Origin: Arachnopeziza araneosa | Lineage: Eukaryota; Ascomycota; Leotiomycetes; Helotiales; Arachnopezizaceae | NCBI GenBank assembly: GCA_003988855.1 | Contig: QYAI01000019.1 | Span: 219,321 to 283,320 of the forward strand | DNA length: 64,000 nt | Direction: 5' to 3' | Shown here: positions 10,946 through 23,064 of the stretch, piece by piece | How positions within the stretch are numbered: position 1 is the stretch's first letter | Layout of the letters: each line of letters opens with the position of its first letter | Translations under genes and position numbers: made by a program | Notes under the pieces: generated by a model | Told to the model about the DNA's origin: nothing | The model's database searches: none | What the model saw: only the letters and a program-made list of their open reading frames with translations

Positions 10946-12811
10946 TTAAATTCTTCCTTCAACCCTCAATTCTGCAGCAGGTTTCTGAAACAGAGACATG
11001 GAAACACCCCATGTATCTCCACCCTCATAAGCAAATAGCTCTGCACAAGCCATGTAGAAAATTTGCCACCGAGAGTACCTGTTGTTCTCGAAATTAGTAT
11101 TGCCAGCCTTGGATAAGTGGAGGAGGTGATGTCTTGAGAACGCTTTCATGCTTAAATATGTCCGCAGATGAAGAATACCTCGTAGACCAGTTCAATAAGG
11201 AAGTTCTGACTTAGAAGATATTTCTTACCACGTAGCGGCATCCTTCTCTCCATAAGTCTTAGCAAGATGGGGCCATAGCTCCTGCTTACTTGCTATCATT
11301 TTAGATAGCCAATCCTATAGATATGGTATTTAGTAGTGGTTTCCCTTTTATATACAGCTTTCAAATATAGACGGAGAAAATGATTTCTGCACTAGTGTTT
11401 TACTACAAATATATGCCGAGGACCAATAAAGACCAACATACCTCACACGTCTTAGCGTAATGTTTTCCAGAAACCCACCACTGCGTTTCTACTTTCAGAT
11501 CACGCTGGAAGTATAGGAGAAGGTCTGCAGACGGCATTGTCCCTCCAGAGAAGAATAGAGTGCTCAACCAGCCTTCTGTATAATCATATGCTATCACAGA
11601 ATTAGCACTGTGAATAACTGAAATATTATAGGGAGCTCTAAAACTAGTTCAATAGTAGAGATACAATAAAGTATGTAGGTGTCAGACTCCGGAAGTAATT
11701 CCCAGGCTCCAGAGCTCAGATGATAAGAATAAACATTTATTTTGAGGATAAGCCTTACGCGTAGTTCTATGAGCAAAGGTATGCACGAAGAGTTTCCCAC
11801 CAGGCTTCAAAGCTCGAGCGATTTTGGCCATGAGAAGTTCGTAGTTCTTCATATGCTCAAAGAGTTCTATCGAGATTACACGTTCAAAACTCTCTTTCTC
11901 AAATTCATAATCTACGACGTTGCCCGTGATTATGGTCAGATTTTTCATATTATTCCCTTTGGCTTTCGAGTCGATATAAATCTTCTGAGTCTTTGAATTC
12001 GAAAAGGCGGTGATCTTAGAATTAGGAAATCTTTCCTGTGACCGTATTAGCAGTTAATTTAGCCATATTTTAAAGGAGAAATGATAAGAAGCCGCCGCCT
12101 AAGATCTGCTCTTTGTAGGAAGGATATGTAATTATTTGTATGAAAACAAATCTCACAGCAAAATATAAGGCTCCAGAGCCCCATCCACATCTAATTCACA
12201 TTCTATTAGCAAAGTATCCAATTGTCCCCCTGACCGAGTTAAAAGTAGTACAATAATATGAGTTTGAGATACCAGGTTGAACGTCAAAGCATTCTACAAC
12301 TTCTCAAGCCTGATTGTGTTGCAAGATACTTAATCTTTAATGTACTACTTTGAATTTGCCATGGAGGGAACCTAGATAAGTGGAGTGAAATTTACCCCAG
12401 ATCCAAGATACTCATTCCATCTTCCAATTGAGCTTTCTCGACATACACTTTTAACATGGCAATCTCGGCCTGTTCAAGCGTTTCTGTTCCCGTGGGATAT
12501 AAGCAGCATGAATATTTCATTCTTGGCCCAAGGCAGGCAGCTAAGAACTCGGTGCTAATCTCATAGTGCTGTTCATTTGCAGTTGTGGTTTCAATAGCGA
12601 TTGGCCTACTCTTAAGTAGCTTAATATAAAGTATCTTTTTCGTGTACGATTCCGAGAGAGAGATACTCTTGATTAATTCTAGTCGCTCCCTTAGCTGACG
12701 CCTGATTCCGATACGAATCACATAACTTGGGAGGTATCCTCGATCGAGAATCCAGTCTGCGTCATGTTAATCGGAGACTCCGAGAATGTGAGACAGCCTA
12801 CCGTAACTCAT
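10946..12811 (-). CDS. CFA-synthase/coclaurine N-methyltransferase-like SAM methyltransferase
   Basis: Seven exons (minus): 12811-12802, 12756-12396, 12190-12157, 12035-11759, 11590-11442, 11314-11229 and 11078-10946, giving 349 aa. The joined frame is intact and carries ANEQHYEI, GPRMKYSCCLYP, the SAM-binding motif SILDLGCGWGSGALYF (split over two introns), SIELFEHMKNYE, KPGGKLFVHTFAHRTTPYDY, SGGTMPSADLLLYFQ and AELFAYEGGDTWGVS. These are hallmarks of the cyclopropane-fatty-acyl-phospholipid synthase-like family; the substrate is not known. Exon 1 is only 10 nt (ATGAGTTACG) and is inferred from phase, a GTAGGC donor and a CAG acceptor. Introns 2-6 are 121-205 nt and AT rich, several times longer than in neighbouring genes; raw six-frame reading makes the gene look broken although it is not. 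Confidence 0.85.
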
Positions 12812-13189
12812 GCTTTAGATTTATGTACCCAAATAGAATTCGATAAACAGCAGAATTTATACTCCAAGGGAACTTGAATAGCATAGCTAAATTGATCTTG
12901 AAATGTGATCTGCGACCACAATATATCATCCGCACCGAGTATGTCGACTACCGTATGAAGTAGGCTACGTCAACAAGAACATTACCCTCTTTTGCTTAGT
13001 GCGCTTCGCTTTGTTACTCTAGCTTCATCACACATATCCTTTCGATACATTGCAATACTTTCTGTTAACGGGAGTTTTGAAAGCAAATGTCGAGGAAAAG
13101 ACGGCTTCTGACAATTACGGGTGGTCAAACTGCACCAAGTCCATATTATAATTACAGTCTATGTAGGTTTTGCGATGAAAAATTCTGCG
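12812..13189. other. intergenic region upstream of the methyltransferase
   Basis: This is 378 bp between the methyltransferase start and the 3' end of the P5 ATPase, both on the minus strand. It should hold one promoter and one terminator. No motif is recognised. Confidence 0.4.
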
Positions 13190-16100
13190 TTACTGAAGTG
13201 TACGCATCTGCTCCAGCACAAGTTTGTATGCCTTTCTTTTCTTCGGCTGTTTAGTGATCGAAGTCCGCAAATGGCCCAAGTATTTTGCCATCCTGGGGAG
13301 CAAATAATTTTCCGATAACCAAGCAATAACAACATAACCCAATCCAAGGATCAAGACGAAAGACTTGAAATCCCATGTCATTTTTGTTAACTGCATGAAG
13401 TCGGCAAGCCCTTGGGAAGGATCGAAAAGCATGTACGTGCAAAAGAGTAGAGCTACTATAATTGTAACAACAAAGGGCACTACAATATTGTTAGCTCGGA
13501 ATTGTCATATTGCTGAGAAACAAACAGTTCTGTGACATTGATTGGCGAAATGGTGGTCCAACACTCAAGATAATTCCAGATAATATATATTCATAGCATG
13601 AAACTAGGAAGAGGGTGGTATTTTCCGAATTATTGACATTCGACTTCTCTCTGTTCAGTTGGGGGGGGATATACCTAAGGTATGTCAGGAGTGCATCAAC
13701 TGTCGGCAAGAAGTATATTTACCATGGCTGTCGGCGCACTGTGACAAATCCCACTGCTTGTATGAGAACACAAATTGTTATTTGGCCAAGCAGTGGAACT
13801 AAAACCTTTCTAGATACCAAGTTCGCCGTCGGGCGTCTTCGGCAAAGCACTGGAAACGGTCCAGTCCAACCCACTAACAATGTCAGAAGACTCATCGATG
13901 ATTACTGAACTGGGAAAAGATATACTAAATATTGCAATAGGGAGGATCAGTAGCAGATCGATAAATAGAAACTAATGGAAGGTTCAGTAAGTTTATAGAT
14001 TAGTTATCGAGTGATTCTTAATACCTGGAAGTCACCTAGATTTGAGGCTGATGCGTAGAGAAAGCTGACCGAGGTGAACTGGATGGCTGAGTAAAGACTC
14101 ATATATTTGAAGCAACTGAAACTAGTAACCAGAGCTGCTCGCCCTTCGCTATGTAGATTGTCAGCTGGAGATGAGAACCTGATATCAACAACCTCATACC
14201 GAATAACTTCAGGGACACACGTTATATCAAAAACACGACTGGTGAAAGGCGCTGCAACAGACGCTTCTGCTTCTGAGAGAGAAATGCCTACGTTAGCAGC
14301 TTTCAGGGCTCCGCAATCATTAGCTCCATCACCACAAAAGCCACAGCAGTAATCAATGCTTTGAAGCTTTTCAACAAGCTCGTGCTTTTCATCCGGAGAC
14401 ATCCGAGCAAATACTTGTCCGCAGACTAGCATCTTCAAGAAGTTAGACTAATGTCTTCAGTAGGACGAAAAAATACGGACTCTTTGTAACACTTCAGGAG
14501 GACCGAAGTCAATTATCCAACGGAAAATGTCACCGCTCACTGCCAGTGAATAATTCCGAAGATTCGATATATCATAAGGAAGAGAAGCATCTCCTTCAGC
14601 GGGTGGTGGTAAAGGCTGGAATCGTTAGTGGGAAAACTAGCATTTGGAACTCGAATGAGTTGTACCTTAAGAGAAAATCCATCTAGAGTGAATATATTGT
14701 TGTCTATACTCTCCCAACTCAAGCGAGCTTTCGGATCTTGATAACCCCCTGAGAAGTGTTAGCTGACGGAATCATTCATAATTGAACAACGATACTCACC
14801 TTCAGCGAAATGGGGCACAAAGCAGTGTGCTGTTTTGTCAATAAGATTACACTCTCTGGCAACACTGATTGCTGTCAGGATATTATCGCCTGTACACATG
14901 ACCTTCCGAATATTGGCTTCGGAAAGCTCTGCTAGGACACTTGCAGTCGTGGGCTTGAGTTTATTTTCAAATATGATAAATCCAAGGAAGTCAAGTTCAG
15001 ACTCAGCCTCATCTCGTTTCATCTTTTGAACTTTCAACCAATTTAATTTTGCGACATGTCTTGAGGCACAAGCAATAACTCTGAAGCCTCTATGTGTATA
15101 ATAAGCAAGAAGCTCCTCATAATCACTTGGAACTGTAGAGTTTTCTTAGTAAAAGGAACACGAAGGAAGAATTGAGATGAAGCACTCACAACTTTCAGGT
15201 TTGCATATCTCTCTCATGCATTCCGGTGCTCCTTTGACGTATATGTCACACCCAGGAGATCCGAAATTTCGTACAATGACACTTGCACGTCGAAGCTGGG
15301 ATATAAAGTCGAACGATTTCAACACACCAAGCTCGATAGGCGCCCTCTTGTGAAGTATCAGTAAGAATCTGTAGTTGGAAAACAGGGATATCTAACGGTA
15401 GTGCTCTGTGAGTCTTGATTATGATTCAAGTCATACTCCATTCCGGCTGGAGGCCGGGCAATGGATGGTGAGAGACCACCTTGCTCTTCATCGTCGGCAT
15501 CACCACCTTTCTGCTCCCCTTCCTCAAACGACCATCCCGTAAATTCGAACATTTTGACATCAAGCGGATCGCCGACAATCTCTCCATCTACAATTCGTAG
15601 AGAATGACATGTTGCCATTGTGTAGAGCGCAGCCTTATGAGAATCATATTCGACCGTAGGATCACGTTGATATGAAGCTCCAGGGAGTAAAGAAAGTGCG
15701 TCGGAGAGTATGTCACTAAAACACATTGCTGGTCGCTGTACAACTCTCACGCCTAATACATCCAGACCATCCTCGGTTAGAGTACCAGTCTTATCAAAGC
15801 AAATGATATCAAGCTTGCCAGCAACGTTCACTCTTTGGGGACTGATGCAGAATATCTGTTTCTTTTTTAGACGGGAAAGAGCGAAGTTGGTGCCAATTGT
15901 TAGCGTTGCTGGGAGCGCTGGGGGGACGACAATTGTGATCAAATCGAGCGCTCTGACAATGATAAGATGCCAAGCCAATTCCAAGCGAACAAAATTGATG
16001 AATGAAGCAATGAAACCTAGTAAGGCAATTCCACCCATGACAGATATATAGCGGAAAGAGTCTCTGTAAAACTTAAACCCAGAAGGCTTGGGAAACAGCA

Positions 16101-17987
16101 TGGAACGAACTAAAGCACCTTTGGTAGTGTTAAATCCAGTGCGGACCGTCATGGCAAGTGCCACAGCTTCATCGTCTTTATCGTCTTGAGGACGCCTAGC
16201 TCTGACAATCTTAGTTCCACAAAATAAGAAATGCTTTGCGATTTCAGGCGAAATGGATGCTGTACTCAGGTCCAGTGCGCGAAGAGCCTCATCATTGGCT
16301 GGAACCTTAGAGACTGGTACAGATTCCCCTATGATAATTTAGACCTGGAATCTAACATTTTGAAGACTTATACCTGTCAGCATACTCTCATTGACTATAC
16401 AGTCACCGGCTAGGAGAATGCTATCACATGGGAACTGCGTTAGAGCTGGATCTGTAACTTCATATACATCTCCTGGCACGAGGTCACTGGATGGAATATA
16501 TCGCCCTGAAATGTTAATCGACTGTGATAGATAGCAATGACGAAGCTTACAAAAAGAGTTTCGCAAAACACGAACATCGCACTCGAATCTCGATATCTCT
16601 CGGAGTCTTTTCATGGTCTGGGCAGATCTATAAGCTTCACACTAGATTGATAGGACCAAAACTGACCGAACGAGTGTCTATAAGGGTTGTCGTTATGCTC
16701 ACAACAGAAATGATAAAAATACAGGCGGCATAATAGTAGTATTCATCCAAGGACCAGAGGATCAAACTAGCCACTTGAAAGACATAAAAAGGATGAAATG
16801 CCTAGGATGTAACATAAGTTATAAGGCCGAGGGAATAAAGGGATAATACGAACCTCATCTATTAGTAGCTGAGGAATGGTCTTCTGTTTAATATCTATTA
16901 AGTTCTTCCCAAAAACAAGTTCACGATTTTCTTTCTCATCTCCGTCGATCCCAGTGCGAATAGACTTGACGTCTGTCCAGGTGGGATCCTTCCAACTATT
17001 ACTGAGTACAAATTTGTCTTTTACAGGGTGATATGAGAATCTCATATATCGATAGTCAAGTATTCGTAAATTTTTGAGAATTGGATCATCATCTTCGTCG
17101 AAAGGAAGCATGTAACGCTTGCCTGAAACGCCAAAGACTGAAGATAGAGACTGACTATATTCTGTGGAGTCGATATGTTGAACGAAAAACTCACCCCATT
17201 GATTCTACAGAGGTCAGCATAATTCATAAGAATGAAGAGAACCAAGATAATAACAGGTTTTGTATGTAGTAAATGAGAGCTGTGGTCTTTCCGTAAAACT
17301 CACCTCAATGACTACCCATTCGCAGTCACGCAATGGACACTGTTGTCCAGTTAACCTCACCTGCCACCGAGGTAGCCAGCGGAGAATGAGATACCCCAGC
17401 CCGAGAGAAAGTACACAGATGGCCGCATAAACGGCGAACCCTACAGTAGATGTTCGAAAACCCGCTACTACAATGGTAAGATCTTCCGTAACAATGTAGA
17501 TCTTTTGGTTTGTCCGATGACCACGTCCTATTACACTCCCATCTGTCCTTGCGCTATCGCTTCTGAGAAGACGCTCGTGTACTGAGCCTCTGGAGTAACC
17601 GGATGATGTCCTCCGCATCGTTGAGAGCTCACCAGCTTCAAGATCCGCAGAATCCTCCTCCTCAAAATGGCTTTCGGAAGCATCATCCAATATTGCACTG
17701 TCATATTCTAACGGCGGCAAAGGTTCGTCGTCGTCTTCTTGATAATAAGTGAAGCTTGCTGTCGAGTCGGCCCTTCCCCGTCGATGGGCGAATGAGGAGA
17801 CGCTAGTAGGAACACTCTCACCCATGGGGCCAGCAAAAACCTCATCTTGTGCCATTTCTACCTCATCCAAGAAGCTCGAGGTAGAGAGATTAGAGTCTCT
17901 TCGATATATGGTGTGTCCATTGGAGGTATCATACTGCCTCGAGGTCCTTTGACGCTGGTTGATCGGCATGCCATTGGTGCCTTCCAT
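13190..17987 (-). CDS. ypk9: P5B-type P-ATPase, Ypk9/ATP13A2-like
   Basis: Fifteen exons (minus): 17987-17304, 17204-16854, 16801-16667, 16617-16374, 16328-15397, 15346-15190, 15132-14800, 14748-14666, 14615-14481, 14432-14200, 14148-14025, 13971-13926, 13873-13723, 13674-13526 and 13479-13190, giving 1348 aa. The first 150 or so residues are acidic and serine rich. TM helices follow. The M4 motif VVPPALPATLTIG (PPALP, near residue 607) marks the P5B group, and DKTGTLTEDGLDVLG holds the phospho-acceptor Asp (about 650). Further on are KVMCTGDNILTAISVA, FCGDGANDCGALKAANVG and a C-terminal bundle of helices ending in a basic tail. Family knowledge: vacuolar or lysosomal transport of polyamines and resistance to heavy metals. 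One donor is weak (GTCCGT at 14480) and the 51-nt intron 14149-14199 is stop-free in frame. Confidence 0.94.
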
Positions 17988-18412
17988 CGTTACCTATGCA
18001 GGTTGACTTGTCCTGTTCTTGGTTTGAGAATCCCTAGGAGCGACTGTAAAGGAGGAGAAGCATCAAACAGTAAAAGAGCGTCATATCGTTCAATCAATTT
18101 TGGCGGGGACACAAACGGTAAGGTTAGGGAGTTCAAGCGACTTTCCGCAGCCAACGAGGCTCACAAGACAAGGCTACCGATTATAATAGTCCACAGTAAC
18201 CTTGGGCAAATTGCCTGCAGCCCCACAGGAAATCGGAACTAAGAAAACCACGAGTTTCTCAACGAAAAAGTCCTAGTCTTTCTCCCACCAGCAACTTCTT
18301 TAGACAAAATCTTTCACTCCGAAAACCCTTCGTCATCGCAAGAGTTCCTGGAGACCCCTTTTCCAACCTTGGCATCATCTTATTGTATCTGTTGTCCATC
18401 ACAACTGCCAAG
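17988..18412. promoter_or_regulatory. divergent promoter region ypk9 / nap1
   Basis: This is 425 bp between opposite start codons. It should hold both promoters and leaders. No defined site recognised. Confidence 0.4.
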
Positions 18413-19835
18413 ATGTCTGAAATTCCAAAGAAACAAAATACCCCCACCGCACCGTAAGCCAACACCACCACCCCCAAGCACCACAAAAGCGTGTTTAAAT
18501 TGATAAATATATCTAGCACCCCTCAAAACACACCAGCGAATAACGCCCCCATATCTTCTCACGCGCAACAACCTGGCGTTGGCACGATCAAAGAAGGTAT
18601 GCTTTCACTTTTGCCCCTCACCGAAACTTTCTTGCAAATCACTAATAATTCTTCCAGAAGAGTTCACGTCCCAAGGGAATGTCGCATCCATCTTCGCATC
18701 GAACCCGAAGCTCGTGCAAATGATTCAAGGAAAGCTTGGCTCTCTTGTTGGACGCTCATCTGGTTATGTTGAATCCCTCCCCGCACCTGTTCGCCGCCGC
18801 GTCGCTGGTCTCAAGGGTGTGCAAAAGGAACACTCGCAGTTGGAGGCTGAATTTCAAGAAGAAGTTCTAGAATTGGAAAAGAAATACTTTGCCAAGTTCA
18901 CTCCATTATACGAAAAAAGAGCCAAGATTGTTAATGGTAAGGTTGAGCCAACCGAAGCAGAAGTCAAGGCTGGTGAGGAAGATGAAGATCAAGACGAGGC
19001 CGCACCATCCGAAAAGACAGAACAGAGTGCCGATGTTGCTGGTATTCCTGAATTCTGGCTGTCGGCAATGAAGAACCAGGTTTCTTTGGCGGAGATGATC
19101 ACCGATAGAGATGAAGCTGCCCTCGCAGAGTTAGTCGACGTCCGAATGGAGTATCTCGAAAAACCTGGTTTCCGTTTGATCTTCGAATTTGGCCCAAATG
19201 AGTTCTTCACCAACACAAAGATTACAAAGACATACTTCTATCAAAATGAGAGTGGTTACGGCGGCGACTTTATCTATGATCATGCTGAGGGTGATAAAAT
19301 TGACTGGAAGGCTGGCAAGGATCTGACAGTTCGGGTCGAGAGCAAGAAGCAGCGGAATAAAAGTACAGGCCAAATTCCCATCCACTCGTGCAAATGATTA
19401 ACATCCATCAGATACAAAGCAAACCCGCGTTGTTAAGAAGACAGTACCAACTGAGTCATTCTTCAATTTCTTCTCGCCACCTAAGGCCCCTACAGATGAG
19501 GATGATGACGACGCTGCCACTGATATCGAAGAGCGACTTGAACTAGATTATCAATTGGGAGAGGACATCAAAGAGAAATTGATTCCTCGCGCCATTGATT
19601 GGTTCACTGGGGAGGCGTTGCAGTTCGAGGAGCTGGACGATGATATGGAAGAAGGTGATTTTGAGGATGAGGATGATGAAGAAGACGATGATGTGGGTGA
19701 TGATGACGATGAGGATGAATCGGATGAGGATGTAGGAAGCCCTACTTTCTACCTACGCTCTGAGCATGACTAACCATGATCTAGGATGATGCTGCGAAAC
19801 CAAAGCAGGAGGCTGCTGAGTGCAAGCAGAGCTAA
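18413..19835 (+). CDS. nap1: nucleosome assembly protein 1
   Basis: Five exons: 18413-18453, 18517-18596, 18658-19362, 19412-19731 and 19785-19835, giving 398 aa. The NAP domain includes the long dimerisation helix (GVQKEHSQLEAEFQEEVLELEKKY, written here only as a pointer: about residues 78-101), GIPEFWLSAMKN, the core GFRLIFEFGPNEFF and ESFFNFFSPP. The C-terminus is a nearly continuous D/E tract, then the last exon ends ECKQS. Nap1 is an H2A-H2B chaperone that shuttles between cytoplasm and nucleus. The terminal CKQS fits a CaaX-like box, as in animal NAP1L1, so the protein may be farnesylated. This tail exists only if the 53-nt intron 19732-19784 is spliced; otherwise the reading ends in a different short tail. 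Confidence 0.95.
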
Positions 19836-20346
19836 ATCTGTTGTCCCTCTCTCCTCCATCACAGTGACTTTCGGACGTATCTTGCACAGCGAGATGCCAT
19901 CCCAATTCCTCATGACTCCTTACCGTCTACTAAGTGCCAAATGCTTTGGGTTATATCTCTTTGGCAGGCACGGTTTATTGGTGTCTCTGATCTCACGATG
20001 AGCAGAGTTTTCCGATTATCTTCTAGACTAGTTTAATCAGCTCTCGAGATTGCCTCTCCTAGGGGCTGCGCTGCATATTTCCCTTTTTGCTATGTTCTGT
20101 TGGCGTTAGCAGACATTAAAAATGATATTGAAATGCCTATACATTTCTTGAACGTAGTGATTTAATTATTTTAGCAGAGTTTTTGATAATAAGGAGACGA
20201 ATTACGGAAAATGCGACAAGGCTGACAAGGCTCCAAATTTGCCCCGCGCAAATGACGCGATAAAAATTCACACCCTCCTCAAAGATACAAAAACAGTCAT
20301 AGTTCCCTCAAGGTGACCGACCAACAGAACAATCAATCGATCCAGA
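19836..20346. other. intergenic region nap1 to phosphoglycerate dehydrogenase
   Basis: A 3' UTR followed by the promoter of the next same-strand gene. No open frame of coding character, RNA gene or repeat seen. Confidence 0.4.
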
Positions 20347-22107
20347 ATGGCTACTCCAGCACAAAATATTACCGGTTCTCCTCATCGACTTGCTTCAGCT
20401 GTCTCTCAGAGTCTCAGCGTCTCAACGTCGCCAACTTCAACTTTTCACTCCCCACCTTCTAGCTTTGGCGGTGCTCAGTTAATAAGAAGGATGACTGCTC
20501 CTAAGATTCTAAAACCATTCGATACACAAGACATCAAAATTTTGCTCTTGGAAAATGTCAATCAGAGCGGGAAAGATATTTTGGCTTCGCAAGGATATCA
20601 AGTGGAGGCATTGAAGTCCTCTCTGCCCGAGAAAGAACTCATCGAGAAGATCCGGTAAGCCTTCTCTCCATTGGGATAGAATTTGGCCTCAATATTCAAC
20701 TTAGTCACGTCCATGTTATTGGCATTCGGTCGAAAACCAAATTGAACGAACGGGTTCTTCGCGAAGCAAAAAATCTCATTGTTGTGGGGTGTTTCTGCAT
20801 CGGCACTAATCAAGTTGACCTCGAGTATGCGGCTAGGCATGGAATTGCTGTCTTCAATTCCCCCTTCGCCAACTCTAGAAGTGTCGCAGAGTTAGTTATT
20901 GCTGAAATTATCTCTTTGGCTCGTCAACTAGGAGATCGATCAAACGAATTACATAATGGGACGTGGAATAAAGTCAGCGTAAAATGTTGGGAAGTTCGAG
21001 GCAAAACACTTGGTTCTTGCTCACTCTGTTTATTCAATCCCTCTGCTAATGAAAGAAAAAGGTATTGTTGGTTATGGCCACATAGGATCACAACTCTCAG
21101 TTCTCGCAGAGGCAATGGGAATGTCGGTGATCTACTACGATGTTCTCAATCTGATGGGCCTAGGAACTGCACGCCAGGTTTCCTCACTCCAAGACCTCCT
21201 TGCTAACGCCGACTTTGTAACCTGCCATGTTCCTGAACTACCAGAAACTAGGAACATGATCGGAGCATCTCAGTTTGAGCAAATGAAGAATGGAAGTTAT
21301 TTGATTAACGCTAGCCGTGGCACGGTAGTAGACATACCTGCTCTTATCAATGCCATGCGTAATGGGAAAATTGCTGGTGCAGCTCTAGATGTTTATCCCA
21401 GCGAGCCAGGTGGAAATGGCGACTACTTCACAAACAGCTTAAACCCATGGGCAGAAGATCTCCGAAGTCTCAAAAACATCATCCTCACACCACACATTGG
21501 GGGAAGCACGGAAGAAGCACAGCGCGCGATTGGAGTTGAAGGTGATATCTCAACTTTTCTCTTTGTGAGATAATACTGATTCTGGTATTATAGTTAGCGA
21601 GGCTCTCGTTAGATATGTCAACTCTGGAGTGACCCTCGGATCTGTAAATCTACCAGAAGTCAACCTTCGTTCACTCACAAGCGACGAGCCAAACCACGCT
21701 AGAGTAAGTTACCTTCATAGCACCAATGATCTATTTTGCTAATAATTCCAGGTCATCTATATTCATCACAATGTACCTGGAGTTTTGAGGAAGGGTGTGT
21801 ATACCTGTGCCTGGTTAACGATTCCAATTAATACAAGTAGTGAATGAAATACTTGGCGATCACAATGTTGACAAGCAAATCACTGATAACAAGGGCGATG
21901 TAGGTGTAGTCCATTTACATACAGCACTCTTTGTTAACCTGAAGTAGGTTGCTTATTTAATGGCTGATATCAGCAATGTGAATATCAACGAGATCAAGGA
22001 AATCTCTGATAGTCTGGAAGCATTGAGTTGTAAGTTGAAGTGATTGTACGGCGAAGAAAAAGAATTGACAATGGATAGCACGCATCTTAACAAGAGTCCT
22101 ATACTAA
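20347..22107 (+). CDS. ser3: D-3-phosphoglycerate dehydrogenase
   Basis: Eight exons: 20347-20654, 20705-21012, 21062-21541, 21594-21703, 21752-21794, 21841-21899, 21948-22029 and 22079-22107, giving 472 aa. An S/T/P-rich N-terminal extension of about 50 residues precedes the substrate-binding domain (HVHVIGIRSKTKL; NSPFANSRSVAE). The Rossmann domain follows: GIVGYGHIGSQLSVLAE across an intron, then NASRGTVVDIPAL and TPHIGGSTEEAQ with the catalytic His. A C-terminal ACT domain (HHNVPGVLRKVNEIL, VAYLMADISNV) ends in RILTRVLY. The enzyme oxidises 3-phosphoglycerate with NAD in the first step of serine synthesis, and the ACT domain suggests feedback by serine. The intron at 21013-21061 uses the unusual donor GTTCTT. 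The last exon is 29 nt. Confidence 0.96.
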
Positions 22108-23064
22108 TTTAGTACTGCATATCGAACTGTGGGAGATGGATTCATTAGAAGCATTCAACAGGAGTGAGGCGTCATGGGGTTCTGTAGACCCCTTCAACAG
22201 ACATCATGCATAAAATGGTTGGAAAAATACTACGGTAGTAGCATATTCTAGAATGAGATAGAGAATGGAATAACAATGTATTTTAACCACTCTGACTTCT
22301 ATTAATGCACACGAAGACCTTGGCAAATGCCAGTGGCTCACTTCCCGGAGCAATCTCTATGAACGCTGAATGAAAAATCCTTCGTCCTGAGCTGCTTGAG
22401 ATTTGAAGAATGGCAATTTGAAAATTCCTCCTGGTAGGCTGCATATCGCTGATTGCTGACACTGCTACGCGCCAGAAAGTATTTTTTAAGCCTTTCGTTC
22501 CTGCATACAGAAACTAGTGCCTACCATTGGTTCAGGTGTGTAAAGGCGGTGTAGAAGCGAGAGTTTCTCAAAAGATCCTTCTCCCTATCTCTCCGCCTAC
22601 TGGGCCTTTGGAGATTAGATTCAAAGAAATGATGTTAGATCTCTCGATATGCTAGAATATGGAGTAGTGCATGTTGTATAGAACAAAGATATGATCAATT
22701 CTGGAACTTCACATGAGAAGCCTTGCTAGAGTGAGTCTTGTTAGTCTCTCATAGGGAGTGGCTTTGATGATTCTTGGTGGATTCAGGGGCCTAGCGCCTC
22801 AGTGCATGGATGTCACGTCCAGCCTACCTTAAACAATTATTCATACCCAGAACCCTTCGATTCAGTCTCTTCATGACTTTGCTGTTTACTGCCGGCAAAC
22901 AACCCAAACCAACCATCTAGAGAAACATCATAGTCTCCATCTACTTATTCCTTCTTCGAGAAGCATCAGCGCGTTTCCTTCATGGTTCTAGCTGTCCCTG
23001 AAGCCACACCTCGATCGTTCTGCCTGCGAGATCAGGATCATTTGTTTTCATCAAAGCAGCCTAC
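22108..23064. promoter_or_regulatory. intergenic region and myosin V promoter/leader
   Basis: About 960 bp without a supported gene. The last 250 bp are C/T rich and probably form the promoter and leader of the myosin gene. No repeat or RNA gene recognised. Confidence 0.45.

Noticed and set aside
12036..12156. Apparent frameshift and stops in the SAM-binding motif of the methyltransferase gene (GGCGGCGGCTTCTTA region)
   Set aside because: It first looked like a broken glycine-rich motif. A separate 34-nt exon at 12157-12190 encodes the true CGWGSGALYFA and splices in phase to ERFPNSKIT, so the region is an intron and the gene is intact.
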